Assembly: GCA_020355105.1 (NCBI GenBank)
Contig: CP070658.1
Span: 631,092-637,882, forward strand
Source of the DNA: Candidatus Thorarchaeota archaeon
GTDB lineage: Archaea > Asgardarchaeota > Thorarchaeia > Thorarchaeales > Thorarchaeaceae
DNA: 6,791 nucleotides
Reading direction: 5' to 3'
Below, piece after piece: positions 5,714 to 6,791 of this stretch. Position 1 is the first letter of the stretch, and each line of letters starts with the position of its first letter. Under the pieces are notes generated by a model. It ran no database searches, was not told the DNA's origin, and was given only the letters and a program-made list of their open reading frames with translations. A program made the translations under genes and the position numbers.

Positions 5714-6379
5714 ATGTCGGGCAACTACCTCTCGAACCTAATGGCCGTGCTAAAGGGGACAAAAGACTCAGAGTCGCTTCATTCTGTTGAAAAGGCTATC
5801 ACAGAGCTTTTGGTTGAGGGTGGAGCCTCGCAAGCTCTAGATGACTCTTGGGTTCTCGATAGATCTGCAAGAGTATCCTTGGCTATGCAGGCTATTTCAT
5901 TGGGTGCCGAGCCAGAGATTGTAGTGAATCTCCTCTCTTGGAAGGATTTCGAGGGACTCGTGGCAGGGATTCTGGAGGAGAACGACTATCGATGTGTTGA
6001 GAGCTTCAGGCGTCGCGGCACATCCAAGATGCAAGGGATGGAGATTGATGTCATCGGAGTACGTGGAGAGAGGATAATCGCCGTAGATGCCAAGTTGTGG
6101 GGGGTTAGAACAGGCAAATCCTCTGCGCTGAGGAGTGCTGCAGAAAGACAGAGAGAGAGAACCGCACGTCTCTGTGGTGAGATGGAACGCCTTGCAGAGA
6201 AGATCGGGAGTCTACCTCATGGGACCTACACTCTGACACCGATTCTTGTCACATGGTTAGTTGAAGAGGTCATCCTCAACCAGGGAGTACCGGTTGTTCC
6301 AGTGTTCAAACTCAACTCATTCATTTTGGAAATCTCAAACTACGAGGACATGATTGTCTGCTATGAATGCAGATACTAG
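5714..6379 (+). CDS. PD-(D/E)XK nuclease-fold protein (Mrr-like)
   Basis: A 221-residue protein. Residues 1-70 are a helical N-terminal region. Residues 75-130 carry a restriction-endonuclease-like core: SWKDFEGLVAGILEENDY (75-92, the W-x-x-F-E opening helix of Mrr-type domains), a Gly/Arg-rich turn, GMEIDVIGVRG (108-118) with the acidic E110/D112, and IIAVDAKLWG (121-130) with the D125-x-K127 signature. E80, D112, D125 and K127 are the likely metal-binding and catalytic residues, so the active site appears intact. A charged helix, SAAERQRERTARLCGEMERL (141-160), follows, then hydrophobic strands (TLTPILVTWLV) and a C-terminal tail with two Cys (CYECRY). It presumably acts on DNA or RNA in the cytoplasm; the substrate is unknown. 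It could be a repair or recombination nuclease or a restriction-type enzyme. No methyltransferase or specificity gene is visible here. The start is the ATG at 5714 with GGAG six bases upstream. Confidence 0.82.
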   Translation: MSGNYLSNLMAVLKGTKDSESLHSVEKAITELLVEGGASQALDDSWVLDRSARVSLAMQAISLGAEPEIVVNLLSWKDFEGLVAGILEENDYRCVESFRRRGTSKMQGMEIDVIGVRGERIIAVDAKLWGVRTGKSSALRSAAERQRERTARLCGEMERLAEKIGSLPHGTYTLTPILVTWLVEEVILNQGVPVVPVFKLNSFILEISNYEDMIVCYECRY

Positions 6380-6403
6380 AGTGACATTCACAATAGCTCT
6401 TGT

Positions 6404-6791
6404 TCACAGTGTCCAGAAAGAAACTCCGTGGTCTGACGAGATTCCAACCTCTATCTTGTGGACCGGCGATCTCATGAAAGCCTCATCAAGTCTGTACAGT
6501 TCGTCACTATCAAAGAGGCTCGACCAATCGATACCTAACCGGTGACGATAGATGGAACTCGGAACGCCAATGTCGCCGACGTAGAGTTTCCCAACATTCT
6601 CTGCATCTGTATTCAGTAGCCCCGTTTTGGCAAAGGCAAGCGTGAGTGTTGCATTGGGTTTGATACCACTAACGGTCTCCCCAGTAGACACGTCCAGGCC
6701 AGAAGGGGCATCTAGCGATACTACGTTTCTTGACTTCCGAAATGTATCGAAGACCTCATCGGTAGTATCGTTTTCTCTCTTCTCGAATCCA
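6404..6791 (-). CDS. nnrE: NAD(P)H-hydrate epimerase, C-terminal part (partial, N-terminus off right edge)
   Basis: The enzyme interconverts the R and S forms of NAD(P)HX, damaged hydrated NAD(P)H, so that a dehydratase can restore the cofactor. The 128 codons in the window carry the YjeF N-terminal-domain signature: VVSLDAPSGLDVSTGE, then GIKPNATLTLAFAKTGLLN, then NVGKLYVGDIGVPSSIY. The Asp of SLDAPSGLD is the expected catalytic-site region. The frame is open to the edge, so the N-terminal Rossmann-like part lies outside. The protein stops about 50 residues after the GVPSSIY block, so no C-terminal dehydratase domain is fused, unlike many bacterial NnrD/E fusions. Codons just upstream of the signature (EKRENDTTDEVFDTFRKSRN) are more charged than usual. 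It converges with the nuclease-fold gene, leaving 24 bases between the stops, with no clear terminator. Confidence 0.9.
   Translation of the reverse strand, partial: GFEKRENDTTDEVFDTFRKSRNVVSLDAPSGLDVSTGETVSGIKPNATLTLAFAKTGLLNTDAENVGKLYVGDIGVPSSIYRHRLGIDWSSLFDSDELYRLDEAFMRSPVHKIEVGISSDHGVSFWTL

Noticed and set aside
3704..6752. A shared 14-base sequence (GAGGTCTTCGATAC) in the interrupted gene and, on the other strand, in nnrE
   Set aside because: It is short, lies inside two unrelated coding regions that both encode EVFDT, and shows no further similarity on either side, so it is probably chance.
1..6791. CRISPR array, insertion sequence, tRNA or prophage genes
   Set aside because: No regularly spaced repeats, terminal inverted repeats with a transposase, cloverleaf patterns or phage structural motifs were seen by eye.

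Overview
The window looks like a piece of an archaeal chromosome. The best lineage marker is an archaeal-type D-aminoacyl-tRNA deacylase (DTD2/DtdA), a family found in archaea and plants. Several genes are preceded by TATA-like boxes, in one case with an A-rich BRE-like element, at the distance expected for archaeal transcription starts. GTG starts and GGAG/GGTGAT-type ribosome sites are present. Base composition is balanced (close to 50% GC by eye). Large coiled-coil proteins of no recognised family suggest an Asgard-type archaeon such as Thorarchaeota, but that is an impression, not proof. I see no transposase, phage gene, CRISPR array, tRNA or rRNA.

Layout, left to right. (1) 1-231, minus: the N-terminal part of a cysteine-rich, probably metal-binding protein that runs off the left edge; the 170 bases upstream of it hold what may be its damaged or frameshifted N-terminal zinc-binding half. 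(2) 403-1362, minus: a 319-residue coiled-coil protein with a Lys/Pro-rich linker and a separate C-terminal helical module, with its own BRE/TATA promoter. (3) 1484-2317, minus: dtdA. (4) 2325-3557, minus: a 410-residue, nearly all-helical coiled-coil protein 7 bases upstream of dtdA and probably cotranscribed with it. (5) 3699-4502, plus: a predicted beta-rich protein whose reading frame is cut by one in-frame TGA at codon 25, so it is a pseudogene, a readthrough gene or a sequencing error. (6) 4503-4623: a convergent intergenic region with two hairpins, one followed by a T-rich run on the minus strand like an intrinsic terminator. (7) 4624-5061, minus: a winged-helix DNA-binding protein with a disordered N-terminus and an unusual start region. 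(8) 5155-5676, minus: an acidic helical protein of unknown function. (9) 5714-6379, plus, divergent from the previous gene: a PD-(D/E)XK (Mrr-like) nuclease-fold protein. (10) 6404-6791, minus: the C-terminal half of NAD(P)H-hydrate epimerase, running off the right edge.

Functionally this is a mixed region. Two genes are recognised housekeeping repair functions: dtdA removes D-amino acids from mischarged tRNA, and nnrE repairs damaged NAD(P)H. The nuclease-like protein, the winged-helix protein and the two coiled-coil proteins have no obvious shared pathway. The observations most worth following are the interrupted beta-rich gene, the compensating-frame zinc-finger remnant near the left edge, the dyad TATA element between the divergent pair at about 5686, and the terminator-like hairpin at 4573-4623.
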